From NCBI GenBank assembly GCA_023078685.1, contig JALGAS010000003.1, forward strand, positions 1,178,001-1,242,000: a stretch of DNA of 64,000 nt, written 5' to 3'. The translations under genes and the position numbers were made by a program. This document shows, in pieces, positions 34,858 to 46,416 of this stretch; positions within the stretch are counted from its first letter, which is position 1; the number at the start of each line of letters is the position of its first letter. The notes beneath the pieces are model-generated. The model searched no databases. It worked only from the letters and a program-made list of their open reading frames with translations, and was not told the DNA's origin. Source of the DNA: Neopestalotiopsis rosae (Eukaryota; Ascomycota; Sordariomycetes; Amphisphaeriales; Sporocadaceae).

Positions 34858-35030
34858 CAGTGCCAGGGAAAAGGCCCACAGTTTGCCCTCATTAGTCAGG
34901 ACATGGATATCATACAAGAGGATGTGTTTGGTCCAGTCATTGCAGTTGCGCCCTTCAAGGACGTTCTCGACGCCTTGGCCAAGGTACACGATACGTGTTA
35001 CGGGGAGTGCAAGTCCATTTTTCTGAATTG
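34858..35030 (+). pseudogene. Aldehyde dehydrogenase fragment (remnant)
   Basis: One frame reads ISQDMDIIQEDVFGPVIAVA and continues PFKDVLDALAKVHDTCYG. This matches the ALDH region around the conserved E-[ED]-x-FGP motif and the following N-D-T-x-Y-G. Only some 45-55 residues of a roughly 500-residue enzyme are recognisable. The catalytic Cys region upstream and the C-terminal part downstream are absent within reach. The expected Leu after Tyr-Gly is Glu, so the match decays there. It lies about 270 bp from the CLF1 stop codon and is best read as a gene relic. Confidence 0.55.
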
Positions 35031-35300
35031 CCATTGCAAGACTGTGATACGACCGTATCGCAGAAATGAAGATAATATTTTTGATGATTCTTCTCAGTTC
35101 AAAAACCTAACGTGCACACAAACGGGATGGAAAGCCCTTCCCGTGGCGTATCAGACTTGCACTTCACTGGTACACACGAGAGAATCCACCGACTTTTGTT
35201 GCATTGTAGGGCCAGTCGCACTTCAAGGCTGTAGCAGAAAGGGTTACATCTACTGTCCAATTTTGTACAGATACAATCCAGATATGTGCAAGTTGCCGCT

Positions 35301-37331
35301 CTAGTTGGCTGCGCCACCTTGTTGCTTCCATGCTTGTGCCATTGCCAGCATGTTGGACAAGTCCTGCTTCTGCTCGTCGTCGGCCGGGAACACGTAGTCG
35401 ATGTACTCCTCGTACGTGTCGTCTTCCAGTCTGCGCCTCCGCCTCGTTCGGCGCGGCATCTGACTTTGCACCTTTTCAATGTCTTCCGCAGTGCCATATG
35501 TCCGCTCGAAGGAGAGCCAAGAGTTCAACAAGGACACCCTTTCCTCCTTCAGGTCCTGATCCTTCATGCGCTTATGAGCACGGTCAAACACCTTCCTGGC
35601 GCGATCCTTTGCCTCCTCACTCTTGGTTGGCTCTTCGGTGTCCCCGTCGGCGCCACCATCCTGAACTGCATCTGGTATGTTGAGCTCGAAATGTGCGTAG
35701 CTGATCCAAACCTTGACGTGATCGGTCTTGTCAAGTAGTCGCTCGTACAAATCGCGAGTCTTTTCGTACTCTCCCTCACCCTCTTCAAAGTCGATATATG
35801 CTTTCCAAAGGAGTTCGGGCATATCCAGTGTATCCTGCGCGATGGCGAGCTCATAAATGGCTCTTGCGCGGTCGAGGTCGTCCAGACTCTGCTCAAGCTC
35901 TGCAAATTTTATCCACGTTTGGCAGTTCGTTGAGTTCCATTCGATGTGCTTCTCGTACAGAGTACGGCACCGTACAAACTCATACAACTTCATCTCAAGG
36001 TCCACGTATCCTCGGAACAGCTTGTCTTTGGGGCACATGCCGATAGCTTGCCCCAGCGTCTTTCGGGCGGCAGTCAACTGTCCCTGGCGGATCTCGAATT
36101 GCGCCTTCAGCAGCCAGATCTTGGCGAATGTGAATTTTTTGTGGGGGATAAGGTCAAGGCACAGCTTGTAGATCTGTCTTGCCCGATCGATATCATTGGC
36201 TTCCATCTCTTCCCAGAGCGCATAGAAGACCCATAGGTAGATGTATCGGCGCCAGTGTCGCTTCTCCTGGGTAGGCGGGATTTGCGCAACAGCTCTCTCG
36301 TAGACATCACGTACCCGGTCCACATCACCTGATGTTTCCTCCAGACGCGCATAGTCGAACCATATGTCGTAGTTCTTAGGGTTCTGAGTGATTTGGTCTT
36401 CGTACAGCCTTCTGCGTTTTGAAAGCACCACGTCTTCTACCCCCTCCCTGTCACCAAATTGTTTCTCAAACGTGGTGTAGGCCTTGTGAAGGTTCATGGA
36501 TTTGGACCGAGGGAGGCGGTCCAATGCGTGCTTGTAGATGGCTCTGGCACGCTCGTACTCCTTCAGCTTGGCCTCAAAGCGAGCCCATGCGATCAAAAGC
36601 TTCTCGTCTGTGAACTCGTCCCCTAGCGCCTCGATGGCCGAAGCATACACCTCTCTCACCAGATCACTGGTACCAAACTCTTCCTCAAATTTGGCCCACT
36701 TGATCCAGTTGCGGGGCTCCGGGTGAACAATGGTGAAACGCTGAAAGATGTCGCGTGCTCGCTGAAACTCGCCGTATCGTTTCTCGAGCTTGATGTAGGC
36801 ACTCCAGGCAGCCTCATCCGGTTCCCACTCCATCCAGCGCTCAAAGACCTGCCTTGTGCCGGGTATGTTGCCCAGCATCTCCTCCATGTAGACATACTTG
36901 TACCAAAGCTTGTCAACCCTTGGTAGGATGGAAACAGCCCGGTCCAAAAGGTTGCGGGCGTGAGCAATGTTTCGATTTTTCATTTCGGCTTCAACATATC
37001 GGACCCACAGAATCGTAGACGTCGCATCAACGTCTAATGCACGTTCGAATATGGATCGCGCTCTCCTGTACTCTTTTTGCTCAAGTTCCCATTGCGCATA
37101 TCGCATCCAGTTGTTCATGTTAATTCGGTTCCGGCGCACATAGTCTTCAAACTCCTTGCGCTTGCGGCCCTGGAACTCATGGAGCTCCTCCAAGTCGGCG
37201 AAGCGCTGTGTGGGTGCTTTGAGAGTCGTCTCTTGCCTATCCTGCGCCTCGCGCAGCAACTGTTCGGCCGAGATCTGGATAGGCGCAGCGGCCTTGTTCT
37301 TGACCCTTGGTGGGCCGCGTGAGGACTCCAT
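35301..37331 (-). CDS. CLF1: Pre-mRNA-splicing factor CLF1 (crooked-neck, HAT-repeat protein)
   Basis: A single exon codes for 676 residues, the normal length. It is built almost wholly of half-a-TPR (HAT) repeats with the W-x2-Y/W...A-R-x-I/V-F-E-R-A pattern, e.g. [39 protein letters not shown] and [20 protein letters not shown]. The N-terminus has the conserved [13 protein letters not shown]. Family knowledge: Clf1/Syf3 is a scaffold of the Prp19-associated (NTC) complex, needed for spliceosome activation and U4/U6.U5 recruitment in the nucleus. I chose ATG 37331 ([13 protein letters not shown]); an upstream TTG is not required. It is divergently paired with PRP31. Confidence 0.95.
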   Translation of the reverse strand: MESSRGPPRVKNKAAAPIQISAEQLLREAQDRQETTLKAPTQRFADLEELHEFQGRKRKEFEDYVRRNRINMNNWMRYAQWELEQKEYRRARSIFERALDVDATSTILWVRYVEAEMKNRNIAHARNLLDRAVSILPRVDKLWYKYVYMEEMLGNIPGTRQVFERWMEWEPDEAAWSAYIKLEKRYGEFQRARDIFQRFTIVHPEPRNWIKWAKFEEEFGTSDLVREVYASAIEALGDEFTDEKLLIAWARFEAKLKEYERARAIYKHALDRLPRSKSMNLHKAYTTFEKQFGDREGVEDVVLSKRRRLYEDQITQNPKNYDIWFDYARLEETSGDVDRVRDVYERAVAQIPPTQEKRHWRRYIYLWVFYALWEEMEANDIDRARQIYKLCLDLIPHKKFTFAKIWLLKAQFEIRQGQLTAARKTLGQAIGMCPKDKLFRGYVDLEMKLYEFVRCRTLYEKHIEWNSTNCQTWIKFAELEQSLDDLDRARAIYELAIAQDTLDMPELLWKAYIDFEEGEGEYEKTRDLYERLLDKTDHVKVWISYAHFELNIPDAVQDGGADGDTEEPTKSEEAKDRARKVFDRAHKRMKDQDLKEERVSLLNSWLSFERTYGTAEDIEKVQSQMPRRTRRRRRLEDDTYEEYIDYVFPADDEQKQDLSNMLAMAQAWKQQGGAAN

Positions 37332-37965
37332 GATGACTGACCGGTGGCGATTCAATCAATAAATGTTTCGTGGGTGAAGGAGAAAGAAGGAAGAATCCTC
37401 GGGGATAGGTGAGAGAAGTTGATTATGTAGTGTTGAAGGTGCGTTCCGCGAAGCCGACGCGACTGAGACGTGGGTGCAGTCAATAGACAGGCAAGAAGTA
37501 GTAAAAGTTCAGTCACTCCAGTGCAGTCAACGGTTGCTGGTCGTCACTGGAAGCTTTGGTAAATTGTGCCAGAGCAACGTGCATGTATCCAATGAGAGAC
37601 AAGAAGAGCCAGGATAAGTGGGTAAAAGTGCTATTACATAAGCAAAATGGATGTCAAGCCTAGGCCACTTCCCTGTCGCCAGGCGCGACTGCAGCCTCGA
37701 GCGTAAACTTCTCTTCTTTTATTCACGTCCCGTGTAGACGACAACCAGCGAAAAGGCGACGCCACAACTCGCCAAACCCATCGCAACATTCCGCAATCTA
37801 TTGTCGCACATCTGTTGAAGGAAGCATTCGCTCCTAGTGGCAGAAGCCCCTGTGCTTGGGAAGAAGACGTCGAGGCTTTGAGCAAGCAGTGAGCTCTGCA
37901 AAAGTGAGTCAGTCGCATCTGATACCGATTGCCATTCCTCAAGTCTCATCGACCAGTGGAGCAAA
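37332..37965. promoter_or_regulatory. Shared divergent promoter of CLF1 and PRP31
   Basis: The 634 bp between the two start codons must carry both 5' UTRs and promoters. No other gene is seen inside. Both products are core spliceosome proteins, so co-regulation from one bidirectional promoter is plausible but inferred. Confidence 0.6.
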
Positions 37966-39886
37966 ATGTCGACCCTCGCGGACGAGCTCCTTCAGGACTT
38001 CGAGGACTCAGGGTCCGAACAGGGAGACGAGCAGAACGACCTTGGCCTTGACGGAGATTCCACGCATGTCCAGACAAATGGCGACAGCAAGCATAATGAT
38101 GACGATGACATGGTTTTGGATGGCGACGAGGAGCCGCCCGAGGAGGATGAAGAGATGGGAGGATTGAATGGTGCCGCGCTCGACCCCATGGACGACGAGG
38201 ACGAAGCCAAAGCCAAGGTTGAGAAGATGCAACTGGGCAGCGTCAAGGATATCCGAAAAGTCACCACAGTCATGGACCGATTGGAACCATTATTGAAGGT
38301 ATGTTTCATTCTTATTATAAACCCGAAGCCTTGTCGTTTTGGTTTTCTGTTCCCAGATTTCATTCTCAAAAAGCTGCAGTTCTGACCGTTGTCCCAAAAT
38401 TACACAGGATATCGCACATTACCAGTCACAACCATTCAATGCCTCGACCATCAACATTGGAAATATCGAGGATAATCCCGAGTACAAAATCCTGACTTCG
38501 TCGAACACGCTTTCGACCCAACTCGATGGTGAAATCATGAAGGTTCACAAGTTCATTCGCGACCACTACTCCACGCGCTTCCCAGAGCTGGAGACTCTGA
38601 TTCAGAATCCCATCGAATACGCAAAGGTCGTTGCCATTCTTGGTAACGGGCCGATGGATGCTGGCAACATTCGAGCACTCCAAGACAGTTCGGATAATGT
38701 GATAGGACAGTCGCTGAAGACAGTTCTTGAGAAAGCCTCACTCATGACTGTGACTCTGGAAGCAACAAGATCACAAGGTCAGCCCATCAGTCCCGAAGAG
38801 CTGGATCGCGTCGTCAGAGCCTGTCAAATGATAGTATCAATGGACAAGGCCAAGAAGACGCTCACAGAATACGTTCAGTCTCGAATGAACGTTTTCGCTC
38901 CTAATCTCACAGCCATTATCGGATCCCTCACGGCAGCCCAGCTTATCAATACGGCTGGCGGCCTTACAACCTTGTCAAGAACGCCATCCTGCAACTTGGC
39001 AGCGTGGGGAAGTAAAAAGCAAGCTAATGCAGCTTTTGCTACAAATGTGCAGAACAGACAGCAAGGTTACTTGTATCATTCGCCGATTATCCGTGGAATT
39101 CCCAACGACCTGAAAAAGAAGGCCATGAAAGCAGTTGCGGCCAAAGTCGTACTGGCCGCCCGCGCAGACACTGGTCACACATATCCTGATGGCGCCTACG
39201 GTGAAGAGCTACGAGGGCAATGTCTAGAACGACTGGACAAGATGACAGCACCTCCGCCAAATAAAGGCCAGCGAGCTCTGCCGGCGCCGGACGACAAACC
39301 ATCGCGGAAGCGCGGAGGTAGACTAGCCCGCAATGCCAAGGCGGCCGTCGCCATGACTGAGTTGAGGAAAGCCCAGAACCGCATGGTTTTCGGCAAGGAG
39401 GAGAAGGAGACAGATTATGGAGTGGGCGATGGTACTGTGGGCATGGGCATGATCGGCCAGGCTCAAGAAGGCCGAATTCGTGCCACTCAGATTGACAACA
39501 AGACGCGCGCAAAACTGAGTCAGAAGAATAAGGGTTGGGGCGCAATCGATCCAATTGGTGGTTCGGCTTCATCGTTACGAAGTGCTCCGCAGTCGAATAT
39601 AGACCTTCGCGGAAGAGGCATCCGGACCTCTGGCGTCGGCACGACTATCGGAGGAGGTGCTGCGGGCACTGCATCTTCACTGGCCTTTACCCCTGTTCAG
39701 GGTATTGAGCTAGTTGACCCCAAGGTTCAAGCTGAGCTCAAACGGAAGCGAGCAGCTGAGGATGATCGGTACTTCAAGAGTGGCGCCTTCACCCAGGTTG
39801 GCGGTAGCAGTGGCCAGCCTCCCAGCAAGAAGGTTGATCTTGGCGCAGGCAAGATGTTGCCTCCTCCTCTGCCTGCCAAGAGGTAG
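37966..39886 (+). CDS. PRP31: U4/U6 snRNP protein PRP31 (Nop-domain splicing factor)
   Basis: There are two exons, 37966..38298 and 38408..39886, with a 109-nt phase-0 intron (GTATGT...CAG). The product is 603 residues. The N-terminal 75 residues are acidic (LADELLQDFEDSGSEQ). The coiled-coil and Nop core follow, with LNTAGGL-like LINTAGGLTTLSRTPSCNLA, the Nop signature that grips the U4 snRNA/15.5K (Snu13) surface, then GYLYHSPIIRGIPNDLKKKA and AAKVVLAARADT. The C-terminus has the GKRGGRRxRK-like RKRGGRLARNAKA and IDPIGGSASSLR. Family knowledge: it links U4/U6 to U5 in the tri-snRNP. The C-terminal half is Gly/Ser-rich, as usual in the family. Confidence 0.95.
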
Positions 39887-42800
39887 TCTTGCAGAATGTG
39901 GCTCGCTTATTCCCTCTACATAACCGAAGGTTTTCATGAGCAGAGCTAGGAGTCTTTGAAATAAGGGTCCAGGGTGGCGTCTAGGACTGATGTGAACGGC
40001 GGCAAGGTTTTTGGTCTCAGACCAGCCACCATCTTTAAGGAAGCATTGCACTGGCGTTAGGGAAGACAGGTCTCGCCATTGTTATTAGCACTAGACATTG
40101 GTACGGATGAATGAAATTAGTTTTAGGAGGGTCTCAACAAAACTCTATTATTCATCCCAGCTTGTACGAGGCGAGCTTTTGAGAATGGGTGATGGATGGA
40201 AGTTGAAGGCAAACCGAGGCGACCTGTTAGCTTTGAAGTTTGTGTGTAAACGACATCTTTGAGCGCCGTCAGAAGCTTCTCGGCCTGTAATGGCATTATT
40301 CCGCGTTGTCGACATCTCATAACAACTTCATTGATGCATCAGGAGTTATTGTTCATAGCTCATTCAGTACATCCGAGCGAGCCATTTCGCCTCGAAGGAG
40401 CATAAGCCCCCAGGGTAGGCCCCTGGAAAAAAGCTTGAAGCTTGTTTCCCCAAGCAATACAATGATTACATATTCCTGATGCTTTATACAAACTACGTTA
40501 TGTGGGGGAAGCTGCAAATACGTGCCGGACCTGGCCGGAAAACTCAAAAAACTTCAAGTTCAGCTGGTATGAACGCAGAGGTCTGACCGTCTTACAGGAA
40601 CACCTTAACCGAATCAGGACTTTGAAAGGACTTGTACATTGGGCTTTTGATACCTGTTTAGTTATTGACCATATACGTAATGTTTGTGTAGTCGTAACGG
40701 TCAGATGATTTACTTTGGCACTATCGCTTACGTCGAAATGAATTCATGGGCGACATTTTCTCGAATCAAATCCTGTTTGCGGGTATCATGGGAGAGATGG
40801 CTTGTAATGGGAGCAAACCTCATATCCACCTCTCCAAGGAGCAAGCAGAAGGAAAAGCAACTTCTTGGATTTATTGAGATCCAGGCATATTATTCGTAGA
40901 TAGCAGCACCTAGGTTATTTTCACTATTTGCTGGAAAGTCACGAACGTTCAGATAGACGGCCAAAGAAAACCAATCCCTCGAAACTGCAATTACATACAT
41001 GGGACCATTTGATTGGAGCGCAGTCTTTTCGGCTGCTTTTGCTTGCAAACACAAACCAAGAGATCCGCAAATGAGAACAGACGTACGAACTGCCGTACCT
41101 ACCTCTGGAAATGCAAGGGAGGAAGCGAGGAACACACACAAAGCAAGGGTAGCAGCAATGGAATGCCGCTTCGGGGCAAAATGTTTTTTTTTTTGGGGGT
41201 ACCAAGATTTGGAGAGTTTTGATTCACAAAAAGAGGGGTTCAATAGCGTAGAGCCAAAGAACGCGATATAAAAGAAGAAAAAGCTAAAACTACAAAACTG
41301 CCATGCGCGCATTGGAATTGTATATGCAACACACACAAACAAAAGTCCCATGGCCCAGAACATGGGGAATATGCTCCGACTAGAGCAGAATGCCATGTTT
41401 ATGCATGCAGGGTACCGATGGGTGCCTTGGTTTTTTATGGTTTGGGGCCAAGGTGTTTGGCATGCCGCTACAGAGCTGCTCTGTACGAACCGTATTATTC
41501 CCTGCTGCTGCTGCTGCTGCACCATCCATCATTGTCCTGGGGTTGCTCGCGATAGGGATGCACACAATGAGCTAAGGCTAGGCTGCATGTGTTTTAATAA
41601 TGGCACTTGTTTTGTGCCAAGGTAGTAAGACTTGCGAGATGCCGGCCGCAGGGTAGGAGGTCAGTCAAGCTTTCGACCTATCATAAGCTCGAACACGAAG
41701 CTCTTGCCTCCAAAACACTGGCACACTGGAATGTTGAGTAGTATGTAAGTTCCCTCGCAAGGATGAAAAAGACAGGGACAAAGAAGAAAAAAAGTAAGCT
41801 TGCGCGGCCGCGGATTAGACAAGAGGGCAAAGAGGGTGGTGTGGTGAACTGATGGATTGATAGTGAAGGGTCTGAAAAGACCCCTCACATTCCAGACCCC
41901 AACAACTGCGCCATGTTGTGGCAGCATACAAATATCGTCTTTCTAGTGGTTAGTTCATGTTAGTGGTCAGTTGGAGACGAATTGGGAAGGCATAGCGAGA
42001 GAACAAGCGTGTGGCTTTCCAGGGCTGAGAAGGAATGGAGGAAGGCGACCCCTCTTTTGTCTGTTGCGCCGATATCTCGAGCAATCATTCGTTTGAACGT
42101 ACGACGGATTCGGGGGACAAATGCGGCGTTGGGGATGTAAACAACCTCTTTACCATGTAAAACCGTATCAACTCAAACTGCCTGCATGTTTGCGAAGGTT
42201 GCAGGAGATAACAGAGAGCTTGAGAAAAGTGCGGGGTGAGCTATCTTTGTCAGATAGAGTTCATATCCAGCAGGCACTTCCTGTCCAAAGTCTTCAAAGG
42301 TCCCTCGCAGGTACTGACTCTTCTGCGGACTGCGAAAACAGAGTTGAGTGACCAATGGATGGACAAACTAATCATGCGGGCAGGACCCTTCAACTTTTGG
42401 CAGTGAGCTAGAGCGTTCATCAGATTTGTGATCCTGTTGAAGAATTTTGCGCTTGTTTTGTGAGTCGGCATACCTCATTGAGACCTGCGGTCATTGGTTT
42501 ATAATGCTGCGGCTGCAAAAGCAAGGAGATGCCAGTCATTGGCGAAGTCAATAGAGAAACATAGGCTTTTTCGGCGCAATGAATGACTTTAGAGCTTCCT
42601 GATTGGCTCGAATACGTTAATTGGTATTCTTGCTCATGGAGATCTAGATGTTTAGCTTGGGGATGGTGAGCAGGTGTGATGCCTGAGAGGGAGAAAAAGG
42701 TTTTTGAACCCGGCATTTGTCTCGCAATTTCGACACGCAATTGAGGGTAAATGAGCGCAATTGGGACTCGCATTGTTGCATTTTTGACGCTCCGTCTTGC

Positions 42801-44760
42801 AAATGGCTGACAAGCTGCCGGGACAATGACTCGCGCGACAATTTTGAGTTTGGCCGGCGCTGTAGAGGGCGGCCAGACATAGAAAGAGAGTGACATCCTA
42901 TTGGTGACAGGCAGCATCCGGATTACCCCCGGGAGCTCGTTCCGGGTTCTCGGGGCTCTCGCGGGCCCAGCGGTAGTCGATGGTCTACCTGTCAAGCTGT
43001 ATACTATGTCGAACTTGCGGCTGGTTTGCTGAATGCAAATGTGTGTGTACGTCGATCTTACTAACGCGGTATTAGCAAGCTTTGACGCAATAGCCTTAGC
43101 TAAGCACCCTGCCGGGCATCTGCCGTTTACATGACTCTTGCGCCCAGTGATCGTGTTCGGACTGTTAAACGATGCACAACTCGTATGGTCACGAAACGAT
43201 CCCTATACACGCCTTGGCAACGTTCGTCGGGGAAGTTGATTAGCGCGCCAGCTTGCATGCCTTTTTATGATTTCTATGCCTTTTTTGACCCAGCCCAATG
43301 TCGGGCCCTTGCGTTTACATTATAAGTCAATCTGTTTCTGATAAGGTTATGACTAGGATATCACCTCTTTGGGCTTTGCCAAGAACAGCAGCCCTTGACA
43401 ACGAACAAGGAGATTGAGTCGGGTTGGCCGCCCAGCCAGCCCAGCCAGCTCAGCACAGCTCAGCGAAGCGGCACTCGGAACCTATGGTGAGAGGTGGATG
43501 GAGGGCGTTCCTTACAGAGTTTCAGCTTAGGCACAGACAGCAAGCCAGCCAGCAAGCAAGCAAGCTCTCGTATCGGCCGATGACTTTGAGTGTTGCCCTG
43601 CGAGAATGGAGCAATCCAGGCAGACAGGGCCAATCTCCGGCGCAGACTCTGCAGTATTGGAGCCTCTGAGGCTCTAGAAGGGTCTTTCACGACTAGTGTC
43701 CCTCCGCTATGGAGACGAGTAGATCCTGGAGGAGACGTGGTGAGTGAAGAGTGACGTCAGTTGGGAATCGAGAAGACGTTGCGCCTCATTTCCAACGGTC
43801 AACCATGTCAGAGCTATAAGTGCCGGCTCCGTGGAATAGGATATGTCAGGAGTACGAACGAATAGTATACAATTAGTGTCTTGTACTATGATTGGTAGTG
43901 TTGCACGCGGTGTCCGTGATTTGCGTGGACGGTTTGAGTTGTGATATGCAATCTTATACCTTTGTATCTGGCTTTTCAGATTATGCTGCCATGTGGCTGA
44001 TGGACAAGATCTAGAGAGTAGAAGGGGTCGAAATACTTTGCGTTTACGCGCCTCAAAACTTTGCGACTGTGAAGACCAGGTATTTTTGCGCAAATCTTAT
44101 CCGCGGGCGAGATTCATCGACCTGCAATGATCCAAAGGTTATCCTGTCGCTTGGCTGGCCGTGCCGTATACCGGGTACGTTTAGTGTAGGTGTAAAGCAG
44201 GCACAGTACAGCCCGAAGGGACCCCGTGATGTTGTCGCTCTGCTCAGATCATCCAGCTGTCGAATGTGGAACATTGGCAGGCAACAGAGCCATCGAGCGG
44301 CCAGCTAAAGCCCAGCTACAGGTCGATTCCTGGAGAATATTCCATGAATGGAGCAAGCAATCCTGGCTGTCGCAATCGAGGGGGCCGAAATGGGGTACAT
44401 TGGCCGCACGACTTTTTTCCTCTTTTCGGGAACTTGGATCTGCTTGGCGCCATTGACCCCTGACGGAGGGTCCTTGTCGTCGTCTTAGGAGTCGTTAGGA
44501 AGTGGCCCAGCTGATGACTGTTCATTCGTATGGAAGACAGGGGAAGGGCAAGAGAAGAAAAAAGAGTCCTGTCCGGATGTGGATACTTCTAAACATCGGT
44601 GAATGCGCGCGTGTTCTTTACCATAGAAGCTCACCTAAGAAGGGAATATCAGGACAACTAAAAAAACCAATTAAAGAAAAAAAAAAACGTAGAATCCCGT
44701 ACCCATGGCCCGGAGGGACCTCCATAGCAAGCTTGTCGTTAGTGACTGGAGCACGGGGCA

Positions 44761-44856
44761 TTGTGGGTGAACCCTGACCAGCCCGTGGGACCCACAACCC
44801 CTGGTCAGCCATCGCAAGTTCCGTAACGCATCGTCGATTACTTTGCAATCGACGAT
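44761..44856. other. Overlapping inverted repeats that could form an H-type pseudoknot plus a hairpin
   Basis: TTGTGGGT (44761-44768) is complementary to ACCCACAA (44790-44797), and CTGACCAG (44774-44781) to CTGGTCAG (44801-44808). The order A-B-A'-B' is the H-type pseudoknot arrangement, with two perfect 8-bp stems. A third perfect 10-bp hairpin, ATCGTCGATT...AATCGACGAT (44830-44839/44847-44856, 7-nt loop), follows 21 bp later. No terminator-like T-run follows. Whether it is transcribed is unknown. Confidence 0.6.
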
Positions 44857-45836
44857 TGCTCTGTATTTCGAACTTTTTTTCCGCCTCCATACTTCCACCA
44901 GCTACCACCAGAAACAGCAATCTTGGGCCGCGACCGTCCACCAGCAACACCACGGGAATGGAGGTTTTGCGCCGGCGCACGAAGAACAGCTCCCGCCGTT
45001 GCGGTGTCTCCGGACCTCATTAAATCCTCAAATTTTTCTCTTTGCCGACGTTTGAATAGAGCAATGGAAAGTCGATCGAGTATTGCATCATAGGCCGATT
45101 GCGCGCGCAACGACACGATGCCATCACACTGGGCCCCAGCAGATAGGGTCCTGGTCGGTAATGGTCTAGACTTCACCTAGCACAAGGCTGCACTAACATT
45201 TTGTGCCTTTTTAACCAGTTGAGCACCGAGTTTGGCACTCACAACCAGCCAGCAGCCCAGTCACTGGGATCCGGCGAATGGGGGTACTTGGGGTACGTAC
45301 CCGTCGGTCGCTGTGTGTCAAAATTGGTTGCCGAGGACCCACCAAGAAGCTCAAAAAGATCTGTGGTTGATTAATCATATGGTTAACGTGACAAACAGAG
45401 TTATATGTACATGTTGAACAACCATGCAGATATATGCAATGGACAATAAACACGTGCGTGTAAAACAATTATACTGTTGCGCCGATCAAATGACACGAGA
45501 TCAAGAGTCTAGAGGAGTAGGAGAAGATTCTCAGCAATTTTTATCGGCAACTTGTTCATCTCAAAGAAGGAACATGATTGAAGCTGTCAATCAACTGCCA
45601 CACTCCGGAATAGATGCGATCGGTACTTTGGGTCCCTTGAATTTCAAGGGGAAACACATGGTGTGTACAGGCAGAAGGAGGTACCCCAGCTAGACGTTAG
45701 CAATGAGCCAGCCCAGCCCAGCGTGCCACGCGCCAAGCGCTCTGCTACCCTTGTCGCATTGCGACCCCAGTCACCCTAAGACCCCAAACTTTCGATTGAT
45801 CACTCAGTCCTCGATCCAGAGGGGAAATCAACCAAT

Positions 45837-46190
45837 ATGGTCCGCAACACTTCACACGAGAGCCCTTTCGCAGCGCTGTTGCTCGTTGCACTGTCGTTCA
45901 CCTCCCTCCGAGCAATGCAGGGTCTTTTCTCACTTATTCATGTGGTACCGTGCCGGGCGGGTCAAGACCATTGTTTTCAAGGAAATGATTATTCCCCTTC
46001 AATGCCTCGCAAGAATGACATCATGGCTCACCCCACGAACTTCTCCCACCTTATGGCTGTACCGGTCCAGGTACCTTCCCCAGCAGACTCAGGTACCGCC
46101 CAGGTGCAAGAGGGCCCCGGCGCTGATCAGTCTCTCTGGTCAACCTGCTATGTACCCGACACTATTCCGTACACGCACACGCAACACTGA
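45837..46190 (+). CDS. Possible small secreted protein (weak candidate)
   Basis: A 117-residue frame begins MVRNTSHESPFAALLLVALS and has a plausible signal peptide (hydrophobic FAALLLVALSF, cleavage possibly after SLRA). The remainder is short and Pro/Ser/Gln-rich with three cysteines and no known domain. Against it: it lies in a gene-free region, another frame is open over the same DNA, and the ATG context (ATATGG) is unremarkable. I keep it only as a candidate. Confidence 0.2.
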   Translation: MVRNTSHESPFAALLLVALSFTSLRAMQGLFSLIHVVPCRAGQDHCFQGNDYSPSMPRKNDIMAHPTNFSHLMAVPVQVPSPADSGTAQVQEGPGADQSLWSTCYVPDTIPYTHTQH

Positions 46191-46396
46191 CTGACTGCAT
46201 TTTTATCTACCAACCCTAAGTACTGTTCAGTGGGGTTTATTTTCGCTCACTCCCGACTGGTCCGCTCTCTTGGGATAAGGAAGTGGTTGCAGTAGTGTGG
46301 CTGGAAATAAAAATTAAAGGAAACAAAAAAGGGAAAAATACAAAGTAAAGTGTACTTCAGCCTCGACTACAGCAATTGAAGCAAGGCGCACAGAGT

Positions 46397-46416
46397 AAGC
46401 AAGCAAGCAAGCAAGC
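46397..46416. repeat. AAGC tetranucleotide microsatellite (5 units)
   Basis: Five perfect AAGC units. Similar CAAG-type repeats occur near 43550. Confidence 0.8.

Noticed and set aside
40890..41525. 211-codon minus-strand frame starting MV(Q)6 with hydrophobic stretches
   Set aside because: The start overlaps a CTG/CAG triplet repeat, there is no recognisable domain, no signal of codon bias, and it lies in low-complexity intergenic DNA.
42420..42995. 191-codon minus-strand open frame
   Set aside because: No domain, no plausible conserved motif and overlapping open frames. Probably chance.
45703..46194. 163-codon frame overlapping the weak secreted-protein candidate
   Set aside because: No domain or signal. 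At most one of the two overlapping frames could be real, and the other has a signal-peptide-like start.
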